From: Bacteroidota bacterium
Lineage (GTDB): Bacteria > Bacteroidota > Bacteroidia > JACCXN01
Assembly: GCA_013696965.1 (NCBI GenBank)
Contig: JACCXN010000006.1
Coordinates: 1-28,244 of the forward strand
Length of the DNA stretch: 28,244 nt
Reading direction: 5' to 3'
The notes beneath the pieces were generated by a model, which was not told the DNA's origin, made no database searches, and was given only the letters and a program-made list of their open reading frames with translations. A program made the position numbers and the translations under genes. Numbering within the stretch: position 1 is the first letter of the stretch; the number at the start of each line of letters is the position of its first letter. Shown one piece after another: positions 1 to 7,468 of this stretch.

Positions 1-223
1 TAAAATAGCACTCAATTCTTCTTTTTGACTTCTAGATGAATATGATTACTCATTATTACCCATGCATATATTTCAAGGCCTTTGTTTTTCTGACAGTAAA
101 GCCAGATTTGTGATTATTATATCCCCTATATTTTTGTCGGGTAAATATATCTACCCATTCTACAACTTGTAGCGTTACAAAATGCAACATGTTTTGCTCT
201 TTTATTTGATATCCTGTTGGCAT
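1..223 (-). pseudogene. REP-associated tyrosine transposase (RAYT, Y1/IS200-like) remnant, frameshifted, runs off left edge
   Basis: On the minus strand an ATG at 223 opens with MPTGYQIKEQNMLHFVTLQV, then VEWVDIFTRQKYR, which resembles the N-terminus of RAYT transposases of the Y1 (HUH) superfamily. The frame is then lost. The match resumes in another frame as LYCQKNKGLEIYAWVIMSNH followed by IHL, which contains the HUH motif (His-Ile-His). It shifts again near base 20 into QKEELSAIL, the stretch that normally continues the family. At least two frameshifts are therefore needed to read it as one protein, and the catalytic tyrosine region lies beyond the window. RAYTs act on REP palindromes, and strong palindromes lie just upstream at 266-310. 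I infer a dead copy; the family call rests on remembered family sequence, not on a search. Confidence 0.82.
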
Positions 224-265
224 CTTTTTTTATTTCAAAGATACAATTATTCAATTTGGCATTGT

Positions 266-280
266 CCGGCAAGATGCCGG
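266..280. repeat. Short perfect palindrome (REP-like hairpin 1)
   Basis: CCGGCA (266-271), loop AGA, TGCCGG (275-280) make a perfect 6-bp GC stem in AT-rich DNA. It sits 43 bp upstream of the RAYT remnant start. Its left edge TGTCCGG is shared with the terminal inverted repeats of the element at 572-716. Confidence 0.6.
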
Positions 281-287
281 TTAAAAA

Positions 288-310
288 AAGCGTAGCGGGA
301 CGCTACGCTT
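288..310. repeat. Perfect 10-bp inverted repeat (REP-like hairpin 2)
   Basis: AAGCGTAGCG (288-297), loop GGA, CGCTACGCTT (301-310) form a perfect 10-bp stem with a 3-nt loop. The 9-mer CGCTACGCT from its right arm recurs at 336-344. Its position beside the RAYT remnant fits a REP element, the usual substrate of that enzyme. A terminator role is less likely because no T-run follows. Confidence 0.65.
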
Positions 311-571
311 AACGCTCCATATTAATGTTTTGATACGCTACGCTGAACAGGGCAGACAGGCATAATGAAAAAATAAAAGTTTTTATAAAAGCGAATGTAT
401 AACAATAAACTTTTACTTTCTCAATTGATGTTAAAAATAATACGACAAAAATCATTGTTTTGCCTATTAATTTCATTGAATGTTAAGTCAGTTCTATATT
501 TCAAAACCTTTTATATTCTTATCCTCCAACTCGGGAGATCAATAAAATCAAAACAGTTTCTGAATTATTGC

Positions 572-716
572 TGTCCGGTAAAAGTTGTTTCGATTCCTCG
601 CTACACTCGGATGACAGGCATTCAAAGAGTTTTAGCTTTGGGAGGGGGTAGGGTGGCGGCAAAGTCATTCCGAATGAACACAGTGTAGTGGTGAATCTTT
701 TCTTTTTTACCGGACA
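572..716. repeat. 145-bp element with 12-bp perfect terminal inverted repeats
   Basis: TGTCCGGTAAAA (572-583) is matched by its exact complement TTTTACCGGACA (705-716). Inside lies a second, imperfect inverted pair: GATTCCTCGCTACACTCGG followed by ATGAC (about 591-614), and GTCATTCCGA through GGTGAATC (about 664-697). The inner pair resembles a dispersed GTCATTCCGA...GGAATC repeat that I recall from Bacteroidota genomes. The centre is G-rich. I see no clear target-site duplication. It looks like a MITE-like or nested palindromic element with no transposase gene of its own. Confidence 0.6.
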
Positions 717-765
717 TTAATGTTTCTGAATAGTATTGCCTGAAAAGAAAAAAGAAAAACATTAA

Positions 766-797
766 TTTGAATAAAATCGGTTTTTGCATTAAATTCG
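766..797 (+). promoter_or_regulatory. Bacteroidota-type promoter of the CarboxypepD_reg-like gene
   Basis: TTTG (766-769), a 20-base spacer, then TAAATTCG (790-797) fits the TTTG-N19-21-TAnnTTTG consensus with one mismatch. Transcription would begin near 804 and give a leader of about 50 nt before the ATG at 855. Confidence 0.6.
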
Positions 798-854
798 TTA
801 CCCCCTAACATGGAATTGGTTCAAAAAACCAAGCCTGGATGAAAAGTAAAAGCT

Positions 855-2099
855 ATGAAATGTTTATTGCCCTTTGTATTTTTCCTTCCCTTTTTTGTTC
901 ATTCAATAAACGCCCAATCCTTTGTTTCAGGAGTAATATCAGATAAAAAAACAGGGGAAAGACTGCCATATGCCACTGTTGTTATAAAAAATAATTTAAC
1001 TGGCGCTAGCAGCAACCAAAATGGTGAATTCGACATTTTAATTCCTGCTGATATTAAGGGAGATTCTTTAATTGTGAGTTATTTGGGTTATCACAATTTT
1101 GTGCTTTTTTTAAACCAGGTTAAAAGCCCTCTTTTAATAAAAATGGAACCCCAAAGTTTTGGCCTCAATGAATTTATAGTTAGGCCTCAGCCACCAACTC
1201 ACTACATTAAACTCGCCTTGTCTAAAGTAGAGCAGAATTATCCCTCAAAACCTTTTCAGACTGAATCCTACTATAGGGAGGAAGTTCTGGAGAATAAAAA
1301 ATTCATTAAGGATACCGAAGCCATATTTCATACATATTATCCCAACTACCAGGATACCGTTTCCAATCAGCATCAGCTGATTTTACATCGGCAGGGAGAT
1401 ACAAAATCCATAGATTTTTTGCAGGACATGGTTGAAAAAAAAAGAGCGAAAAAGAAGAAGGAAGCCCAAAAGAAAGGGGAAGAAATTAAGGAAAATGAAG
1501 AAAAAGGGATAAACATTAATTTCGGTGGCCCGGAAACAATCCTTAAAATGGATTTCATAAAAGACAAATTACCATTTTTAGATAGTTTGCAGTTTAAAAA
1601 ATTCAATTATGCATTTGGTGGTGTTTCAGCTTATCAGGAAAAGGAACTTTTAATTATTGATTTTGAAAGTAAAAGAGTTGTTGAGCATGAAAAACAAAAA
1701 GGAAAGATTTTTTTGGATGCCGATTCTTATGCTATAGTTTCAATTGAATACCATTCTGATTTTGTTGTTCCACTTGCCGTTAGGCCGCTTCTTTTTATGA
1801 TGGGATATGAAATAATAGATCCTGTAATGGAAAAAAAATTCAGTTTTTATGAAAACAGTGGAAAATGGTATCCTAAACATTTTCAGTGGAACATGAATGC
1901 ACAATTAATAAAAAAACACATGTTCAAAAAAAATGAAAATTCAACATTTACTATTGAACAGGTATTGTCCATCAATAAAATTAATACGGATAAAATAGTT
2001 CCAATTCCTGAAAAAAAGAGGTTTAATACAGCATTGAAATTTGAAGAACAGGTACATAATGACAAACATGCAACATGGTCAGGGGTTAATATTAGATAA
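855..2099 (+). CDS. Exported protein with N-terminal carboxypeptidase-regulatory-like (CarboxypepD_reg) domain
   Basis: This 414-aa protein begins with a signal peptide of about 20 residues ending in INAQ. Residues about 22-107 read as a CarboxypepD_reg-like beta-sandwich: GVISDKKTGERLPYATVVIK, then a GASSNQNGEFDI turn and DSLIVSYLGY, the arrangement seen at the N-terminus of many Bacteroidota surface proteins and TonB-dependent receptors. The rest has no TonB-receptor barrel signature. It contains a Lys/Glu-rich segment around residues 195-220 (KKRAKKKKEAQKKGEE) and a beta-rich C-terminus like that of DUF5686-type proteins, although that match is only a guess. It probably sits in the periplasm or at the outer membrane. 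No T9SS sorting domain is visible. It stands alone behind its own promoter and converges on the DUF2490-like gene. Confidence 0.75.
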   Translation: MKCLLPFVFFLPFFVHSINAQSFVSGVISDKKTGERLPYATVVIKNNLTGASSNQNGEFDILIPADIKGDSLIVSYLGYHNFVLFLNQVKSPLLIKMEPQSFGLNEFIVRPQPPTHYIKLALSKVEQNYPSKPFQTESYYREEVLENKKFIKDTEAIFHTYYPNYQDTVSNQHQLILHRQGDTKSIDFLQDMVEKKRAKKKKEAQKKGEEIKENEEKGININFGGPETILKMDFIKDKLPFLDSLQFKKFNYAFGGVSAYQEKELLIIDFESKRVVEHEKQKGKIFLDADSYAIVSIEYHSDFVVPLAVRPLLFMMGYEIIDPVMEKKFSFYENSGKWYPKHFQWNMNAQLIKKHMFKKNENSTFTIEQVLSINKINTDKIVPIPEKKRFNTALKFEEQVHNDKHATWSGVNIR

Positions 2100-2108
2100 C
2101 TTGTAAAA

Positions 2109-2171
2109 TTGAAATCCCAGGGGTTTCAATCCTTGCATTAAAAAAACCAAATAGTGAATTAATATTGGTTT
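2109..2171. terminator. Two hairpins between convergent genes, possible bidirectional terminator
   Basis: TTGAAATCCC with GGGTTTCAA (2109-2129) forms a 9- to 10-bp stem including one T-G pair. AAACCAA (2144-2150) and TTGGTTT (2165-2171) form a second stem. Neither has a long T-run, but both lie in the 88-bp gap between converging genes. Confidence 0.4.
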
Positions 2172-2187
2172 CACCCATAAAGAAAAA

Positions 2188-2901
2188 TCACAAGAGCAAA
2201 GCAAAGCTCACTACCAATCCATGCTCTAAATCTCTTTCTAACGAATTACGGGAAGTGTAAATAAAAACATACCCCCCTTCAACCCTGAAATTACCTCTTC
2301 TGAAAACTAAAGAGGTTCCACTGCGGTTTTCTCCAAAAGTCAACTGATTTTTAGATGGCCAGGTCTCAAAAAAAACCTCATCGTATAAATTTAACCCTAA
2401 ATTTTCCATAAACCGATATTGGAACTGTATCCTACTCCTTGCTCTTCCCCTTTGAATCAAATCATTTTTCTGAAAAAAAAGCCTGTATTCATACCCTCCC
2501 CTTAACTGGAATCTGCATTTTTCAATCCTTTTTAAAAGCTCTCCCTGCACTGCAAAACGCAATTCGTTTCTTACGGGGATTGCAATATCCTCAGGTTTTC
2601 CCAATAAAGGCCATTTTCTAAAATACGAAATTGGATTTACAATAAATTCATAACGGTCCTCCTGAGTATGTCTTAATCCAACTCGTAGGCTTTGAAGATA
2701 AAGATTACTGAATATATTCAAACTTTCATTGCTTAAATTGCTTTGCCTTCTGTGTTGGTATTCTAGGGTAATTGCTTTTTTTGCAGAAATATTTTTTTCA
2801 ATACTTGTAGCCCCACGAAATGTATTGTGCGAATAAGTTTGAGAAATGACGGAATAAGAATTTAATAGAATTAGAAATAAAAGTAGTTTCAAGCTTCTCA
2901 A
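2188..2901 (-). CDS. DUF2490-like outer-membrane beta-barrel protein
   Basis: The protein is rich in alternating beta strands ending in aromatic residues (YEFIVNPISYFRKW, RFQLRGGYEYRLFFQ, RIQFQYRFMENLGLNLYDEV, FRVEGGYVFIYT) and resembles DUF2490 family barrels of Bacteroidota. Function is unknown. The frame is open from a TTG at 2985, but I place the start at the TTG at 2901. From there the N-terminus is a good signal peptide (M)RSLKLLLFLILLNSYSVISQ, with an AAGGAAA stretch just upstream. A -7-like box (TAGCTTTG, 2990-2983) overlaps the upstream TTG, so transcription should begin after it. There is no in-frame ATG near either site. From 2901 the product is 237 aa. The fold is fairly sure; the start is less so. 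Confidence 0.7.
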   Translation of the reverse strand: MRSLKLLLFLILLNSYSVISQTYSHNTFRGATSIEKNISAKKAITLEYQHRRQSNLSNESLNIFSNLYLQSLRVGLRHTQEDRYEFIVNPISYFRKWPLLGKPEDIAIPVRNELRFAVQGELLKRIEKCRFQLRGGYEYRLFFQKNDLIQRGRARSRIQFQYRFMENLGLNLYDEVFFETWPSKNQLTFGENRSGTSLVFRRGNFRVEGGYVFIYTSRNSLERDLEHGLVVSFALLL

Positions 2902-2982
2902 TGATTCTTTTTCCTTTTCAGCAGATCCCCAAAAATAGGAGAAGGAAATGCTGACAATAGTTGCAAAAGAAAAAGATGGATT

Positions 2983-3015
2983 CAAAGCTATATATTTTGC
3001 TTAAATATAAGTAAA
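2983..3015 (-). promoter_or_regulatory. Candidate promoter of the DUF2490-like gene
   Basis: On the minus strand TTTA (3015-3012), a 21-base spacer and TAGCTTTG (2990-2983) fit the Bacteroidota consensus. Transcription would begin near 2976, supporting the internal TTG start at 2901. Confidence 0.45.
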
Positions 3016-3176
3016 ATCTATAGCTCCCTTGCTTAGTATAAACAGGAAATAAAACAATTAATTTAATATAAGCTCATAATTCCATTAATCAATTTATTTT
3101 ACCTTCTATCAAAAAAACGGATCAAAACAATTTTATTAGTTTTACTTTGAACCTAAATAATTTAATCTGAATTAAA

Positions 3177-4922
3177 ATGAAAAAACTTCTACTATTCTTT
3201 TGTTCAATTCTCCTTTTTGTTAATTTTAGTAATGCTCAAATTGAAAAGTGTGCAACTATGCACGTTTTAGAGCAGCACAAGCAGCAAAACTCTCCCTATA
3301 TAAAGCAAATGGAAGATATAAATGTGCAGGCTCAAAGATGGATAAATGCAAATGAAAACAATTTGAATTTTGACATCAAAGGCCGTATGTTGTCTATTCC
3401 TGTTGTAGTGCATGTTTTGTTTCATCAAAATGATTCAGCAAATCAAAACCTTCAATACCCAATAATTCAGTCTCAAATAGATGTTTTAAATGAAGATTTT
3501 AGAAGGTTTAATCCCGATACCACTCAAACAAGGGCTGTATTTAATCAAATAACAGCCGATGCAGGAATTCAATTCTGCCTTGCAAGCAAAGATCCTAATG
3601 GAAATGCAACAGATGGAATTACACGCACAAAAGTCACAAAAAGCTTTAATCCCTTTACAGCAATGGATCATATGAAATCAGCAGCTACCGGAGGAAAAGA
3701 TCCATGGCCATCGGATAAATACCTCAACCTTTGGGTTTGTGATATGTCCTTTGCTGGCTTCGTTTTTGTTCTGGGTTATGCTCAATTCCCAGGGGATAAT
3801 CCACTTACAGATGGTGTAGTAATTCAATACCAACATTTTGGAAGAACCAATAATCCAACAGCGGCCCCGGCAAATTTAGGACGTACTGCAACTCATGAAG
3901 TTGGCCATTGGCTTGGCTTAAGGCATATATGGGGAGATGCAGATAATTGTATTGCAACAGATTTTGTACACGATACCCCAAATCAATTAAAGGCATCTTC
4001 TTCTGATTGTAATAAAACTTTAAATACATGTGTTGACTCTTTAGTAGATCTTCCGGATATGGTAGAAAATTATATGGATTATTCTTCTGACATATGTATG
4101 AATTCATTTACAAAGGGCCAGTCACAAAGAATGTGGAGTCAGCTATTTGCTCATCGCATGGGTTTATTTACTTCTGATGGCTGCGGGGGGCAAGAACTCC
4201 AGGTAATGCCTGACTTAAAAAACATACTTTGCTTTAACAACTGCGATGGTGAAATAAGCCTTGATGTTTATGGTGGTACACCTCCATACTCTTATTCCTG
4301 GTCGCATGTAAGCTTTTCTTCTCCAACAGTTAGTGGACTTTGCCAAGGTAGTTATACGGTTACCATTACGGATTCGGATGCAGCTTCATCTCAAATTACT
4401 TTTAACTTAAATGATCCCCAAACTCTGGTTGCTAATTTAGTTGGAAATCAGGACATATCTTGTGATAATTGTGAAGACGGTTCAATACAGACCCAGGTAG
4501 GGGGAGGCACAGGTAATTATTCATATTCATGGAATACAAACCCTGTACAAACAACAGCTAACGCAAACAATCTTGCTCCTGGGGTTTATTCTGTTGTTGT
4601 TTCAGATGGTTGCCAAACAATAACACTTACCGATAGCGTTGTTAATCCTTTTGTTGGAATTAACAAAAACAGGTACAATGCACTTAAGGTTTTTCCAAAC
4701 CCTTCAACTGGAGTTGTTTATATAGAAAATGCAGGATTACAACCCTTAACAGTTAGTGTAATAAATTTAATGGGTGAAACTGTTTTTTCAAGTGATTATA
4801 CAGGTACTGAAGAAAAAATCACGATTGATTTAACTGGTAAAGTATCTGGGATTTATTTTGTTAAATTTAATTCAAAAGATCAGGTGATGGTCAAAAAAGT
4901 AACTCTTTCTTTAAACCATTAA
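3177..4922 (+). CDS. Secreted M43 (pappalysin-like) zinc metalloprotease with SprB-like repeats and T9SS sorting domain
   Basis: A 581-aa extracellular protease. A signal peptide (MKKLLLFFCSILLFVNFSNA) is followed by a short pro-region. The catalytic domain runs from about residue 70 to 330, with the metzincin zinc motif HEVGHWLGLRH (H240, E241, H244, H250) and the Met-turn NYMDYSSD (M300). Two SprB/PKD-like repeats follow at about 340-415 and 416-490, each with a C-x-x-C-x-DG start and a YSYSW core. The last 85 residues are a type A T9SS sorting domain (VFPNPSTG, then VINLMGETV, then SGIYFVKF and a Lys-rich end). It would be exported by Sec and then passed through T9SS to the surface or medium. 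The protein fold is clear; the substrate is unknown. A paralogue with a different tail lies at 25506-28082. Confidence 0.93.
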   Translation: MKKLLLFFCSILLFVNFSNAQIEKCATMHVLEQHKQQNSPYIKQMEDINVQAQRWINANENNLNFDIKGRMLSIPVVVHVLFHQNDSANQNLQYPIIQSQIDVLNEDFRRFNPDTTQTRAVFNQITADAGIQFCLASKDPNGNATDGITRTKVTKSFNPFTAMDHMKSAATGGKDPWPSDKYLNLWVCDMSFAGFVFVLGYAQFPGDNPLTDGVVIQYQHFGRTNNPTAAPANLGRTATHEVGHWLGLRHIWGDADNCIATDFVHDTPNQLKASSSDCNKTLNTCVDSLVDLPDMVENYMDYSSDICMNSFTKGQSQRMWSQLFAHRMGLFTSDGCGGQELQVMPDLKNILCFNNCDGEISLDVYGGTPPYSYSWSHVSFSSPTVSGLCQGSYTVTITDSDAASSQITFNLNDPQTLVANLVGNQDISCDNCEDGSIQTQVGGGTGNYSYSWNTNPVQTTANANNLAPGVYSVVVSDGCQTITLTDSVVNPFVGINKNRYNALKVFPNPSTGVVYIENAGLQPLTVSVINLMGETVFSSDYTGTEEKITIDLTGKVSGIYFVKFNSKDQVMVKKVTLSLNH

Positions 4923-4962
4923 AAAAACCACATTGCATTTTGTACGCAATAATTAACACAAC

Positions 4963-5005
4963 AATAAAGAAATGCCAGGTTTTTTTAATCTGGCATTTCT
5001 TTATT
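4963..5005. terminator. Strong bidirectional terminator between convergent genes
   Basis: A perfect 16-bp inverted repeat, AATAAAGAAATGCCAG (4963-4978) and its complement (4990-5005), encloses an 11-nt loop with a T-run. The right arm overlaps the stop codon (5006-5004) of the oppositely oriented oxidoreductase gene. Confidence 0.8.
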
Positions 5006-6659
5006 AAATAAGTGGCATTTCTTTAAAAACCCTTTTTTTATCTTGCATTTTTTTGTGGATGAAATCAGGCCAGGTGGAATTGTCTTCTGCATCATAAATT
5101 CTAACCTGTTGTCCTTGTTCAGGTTTTAGTAAATCTGAGGTTTTACATTTAAGAATTTCCGCGGCTGTTTGTACCCCTGAATTACTTGCACCTGCAACTC
5201 CATGCGATAGTACACTAGCTCCACATAAATAAAGATTTTCTATTTCAGATTTTTTACCAAATGAAAAAGGACCTGTCTGCCAAAAGTTTTTTTCAGTTCC
5301 ATACACATTGCCCTTTGTTGAATTTATATAAAACTGGTTAGTCTTAGGAGTTCCCAATTCCATTTGAACAATATGATTTCTTACCTCGGGCAAAACTTTT
5401 TCTAAACTGTTTAGTAATTTCTCACAAATTCGCTCTTTGTATTTTAAATATTCAGGATTTTGATAATCCCCGGAACTATTAAAATCTTTGAATGACTCAA
5501 AGTCTATAAAGGTAACCACCTCTAAATTATGATACCGGTTGTTAAAACTTGCAGGATCTTTCATTGTGGTGCAACTAATAAAAAGAGCAGGAAATTCATC
5601 ATCAGATAAAATATCGGTGGAGGACATAGCTTTAAAGGTCTCATCCATATCCTGATTGCGTATCATCCAGATATTTCCGGAATCCATTCCAGCCTTGGCC
5701 ACATCCATATCTACGGTTAAAAATAAAATAAGTGAGGTAACAGAATATCTTGTTTTAGATAGTTTATCCTTTAGTTTAGCACTTAAATTTTCTTTTCCAA
5801 CCATTTGCATATAAGTGTTTTCAGGATCCGCATTGGAAACAACCCTCTTTGCCCTTATTTGTTCTCCATTTTCCAGCTCTACACCAATTGCCTTGTTGTT
5901 TTCCAATAAAATTCTCTTCACCCCGACTCCTGTCCTTATTTCCCCTCCGTGTTTTTTTATTTTACTGGTCATAGCCTTTACAATGGCTCCTCCACCTCCC
6001 ATAGGATAAAAACCCCCTTCAAAATAATGGTCCATTACTGCACAATGCAAAGGAAAACTGGCCTTTGAAGGAGGCAAACCATGATCACCACATTGTATGT
6101 TGAGTACAAGTTTTAATACTGGGTCTTTAATGTGCCAATCTATAACCTTTTTAAGATTAAACAAACCAAATTTACCAAGTTGTGCGGTGCGAAAAGGAAT
6201 AGTTACATTATCCCAAAAACCATCCATTTTAGGGATTAGTTGTAATTGCCTGCTAACAGATCGTACTACTTTAAGGTATTTTTTAAGTCCTTTTTTCTCC
6301 TCAGGAAAAAGTTCAGATAAATGCTCATATAGACTATTTAATCCCGCGGGCATATTAATTTTTTGATCCCCTATCCAACAATGTTCATAAGCTTTTGGAT
6401 TCATCCTAAAAAACACAAGATCATTTGCAATTCCTAAAGCTTCGTATAATGTGCTTGTTGACTCACCTTTTTCCATTAAGCCTATATAATGAACTCCAGG
6501 GCTAAATCGATGTCCATTGAGGTAAAAGCTGTGACACCAACCCCCTGGAACATAATGTTTTTCTATTACTACAACTTTCTGCCCTGCCTTAGCAAGACAA
6601 AGGGCAGCAGATAATCCCCCTGCGCCTGAACCTATTATAATAGTATCTAAGTCCTTCAT
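5004..6659 (-). CDS. RetSat/CrtI-like NAD(P)/FAD-dependent oxidoreductase (phytoene desaturase / carotenoid isomerase superfamily)
   Basis: This 551-aa flavoprotein starts with a dinucleotide-binding motif, IIIGSGAGGLSAAL (G10-x-G12-x-x-G15), followed by the beta2 end VVVIEKHYVPGG. A second FAD-contact segment, YLCGASVLSHGVAGASNSG, lies near residues 475-495. Length and the PGGWCHSF start resemble all-trans-retinol 13,14-reductase (RetSat) and CrtISO-like proteins more than a classical bacterial CrtI. The substrate is probably a polyene or carotenoid, but no crtB, crtY or crtZ gene is nearby, so the pathway is not supported by context. The ATG start gives the FAD motif at residue 7, which is normal for the family. 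The gene has its own upstream gap and shares its 3' terminator with the M43 protease gene. Confidence 0.82.
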   Translation of the reverse strand: MKDLDTIIIGSGAGGLSAALCLAKAGQKVVVIEKHYVPGGWCHSFYLNGHRFSPGVHYIGLMEKGESTSTLYEALGIANDLVFFRMNPKAYEHCWIGDQKINMPAGLNSLYEHLSELFPEEKKGLKKYLKVVRSVSRQLQLIPKMDGFWDNVTIPFRTAQLGKFGLFNLKKVIDWHIKDPVLKLVLNIQCGDHGLPPSKASFPLHCAVMDHYFEGGFYPMGGGGAIVKAMTSKIKKHGGEIRTGVGVKRILLENNKAIGVELENGEQIRAKRVVSNADPENTYMQMVGKENLSAKLKDKLSKTRYSVTSLILFLTVDMDVAKAGMDSGNIWMIRNQDMDETFKAMSSTDILSDDEFPALFISCTTMKDPASFNNRYHNLEVVTFIDFESFKDFNSSGDYQNPEYLKYKERICEKLLNSLEKVLPEVRNHIVQMELGTPKTNQFYINSTKGNVYGTEKNFWQTGPFSFGKKSEIENLYLCGASVLSHGVAGASNSGVQTAAEILKCKTSDLLKPEQGQQVRIYDAEDNSTWPDFIHKKMQDKKRVFKEMPLI

Positions 6660-7008
6660 TTGTTTTTAAAAGTGGAAGGTAAATAATTATTTTAGAATCC
6701 AGGTATTTAAAAATCACAAAATGAGCTGTTTTAATACATATAAAATCATTGCTTCATTTGCAATGGCCTAATATTATCACAAATGGATTTATTAAATTTC
6801 CATGAAGTTTTATTCAAAAACACAATACACACAATAAAGGTTTCACACATTTGTTATTTAGCAGTGATTTTATCACTTCAAAAAAAGGACTAAGGTTATT
6901 AACAATTTAATTGTGGATAAAATTTGTTGGAATTAAAAAATAGTTTTAACTTCGCAGCCCCTTTTTAAGGTAAAGTATATTTAATTAATCAAATAATCAG
7001 TATATAAA
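6660..7008. other. Divergent intergenic region upstream of rplM
   Basis: This 349-bp gap separates the FAD oxidoreductase (minus) from rplM (plus). It holds a 15-bp palindrome AGTGATTTTATCACT (6863-6877), a DnaA-box-like site (6912-6920) and the rplM promoter. I see no gene in it. Confidence 0.6.
6923..6954 (+). promoter_or_regulatory. Promoter of the rplM-rpsI-rpsB-tsf operon
   Basis: TTTG (6923-6926), a 20-base spacer and TAACTTCG (6947-6954) fit the Bacteroidota vegetative promoter with one mismatch. The start would be near 6960, leaving a leader of about 48 nt. Confidence 0.7.
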
Positions 7009-7464
7009 TTGGACGCTTTAAGTTATAAAACAGTTTCAGCAAATAAGGAAACAACCCGTAAAGAATGGGTGTTAATTGATGCTGAAGGCCAGGTATTAGG
7101 TAGGTTGGCCTCAAAGGTTGCTAAAATCATCAGAGGTAAGCACAGGCCGGATTTCACTCCTCACATTGATGGTGGAGACAATGTAATCATCATTAATGCA
7201 GAAAAGGTTGTTTTAACAGGAAACAAAACCCAGGAAAAAGTATATATTCGTCATACAGGTTATCCTGGCGGACAAAGATTTACAACTCCAAAAGAACTTC
7301 TTGGAAAAAAACCTGCAGAGGTTATCAATAAAGCTGTTAAAGGAATGTTGCCTAAGGGCCGTCTTGGAAGAGCTATTAATGGAAATCTGCATGTTTTCGC
7401 AGGAGCTGTACACAATCATGAAGCACAACAACCAAAAACTATCAATCTAAATTCAATTAAATAA
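7009..7464 (+). CDS. rplM: 50S ribosomal protein L13
   Basis: This 151-aa protein is a component of the large ribosomal subunit. It carries the L13 signature: WVLIDAEGQVLGRLASKVAK, then GKHRPDFTPHIDGGDNVIII and INAEKVVLTG, and ends with the conserved HNHEAQQP segment. The start is TTG at 7009, which yields MDALSYKTVSANKET, the usual Bacteroidota L13 N-terminus. There is no in-frame ATG nearby, so TTG is well supported. It is the first gene of the translation operon, behind a good promoter, and rpsI follows after 4 bp. Confidence 0.97.
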   Translation: MDALSYKTVSANKETTRKEWVLIDAEGQVLGRLASKVAKIIRGKHRPDFTPHIDGGDNVIIINAEKVVLTGNKTQEKVYIRHTGYPGGQRFTTPKELLGKKPAEVINKAVKGMLPKGRLGRAINGNLHVFAGAVHNHEAQQPKTINLNSIK

Positions 7465-7468
7465 TAAT

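Larger units (their letters stand above)
224..854. other. Long region without a credible gene, rich in palindromes
   Basis: This stretch holds the REP-like hairpins, the extra CGCTACGCT copy at 336-344, the 572-716 element and the promoter of the next gene. An open frame of 97 codons at 395-688 runs into the inverted-repeat element, resembles no protein I know, and is probably not a gene. Confidence 0.6.

Noticed and set aside
395-688. 97-codon open frame on the plus strand
   Set aside because: It runs into the inverted-repeat element, has no ribosome-binding or promoter signal and resembles no known protein. The frame is probably accidental.
1373-1606. Minus-strand frame within the CarboxypepD_reg-like gene (and similar frames inside other genes)
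   Set aside because: Composition mirrors the real gene on the other strand, such as the Lys/Glu-rich stretch read as Phe/Ser. These are shadows.
5004-6659. Carotenoid gene cluster around the FAD oxidoreductase
   Set aside because: No phytoene synthase, cyclase or hydroxylase is adjacent, so the pathway cannot be claimed from context.
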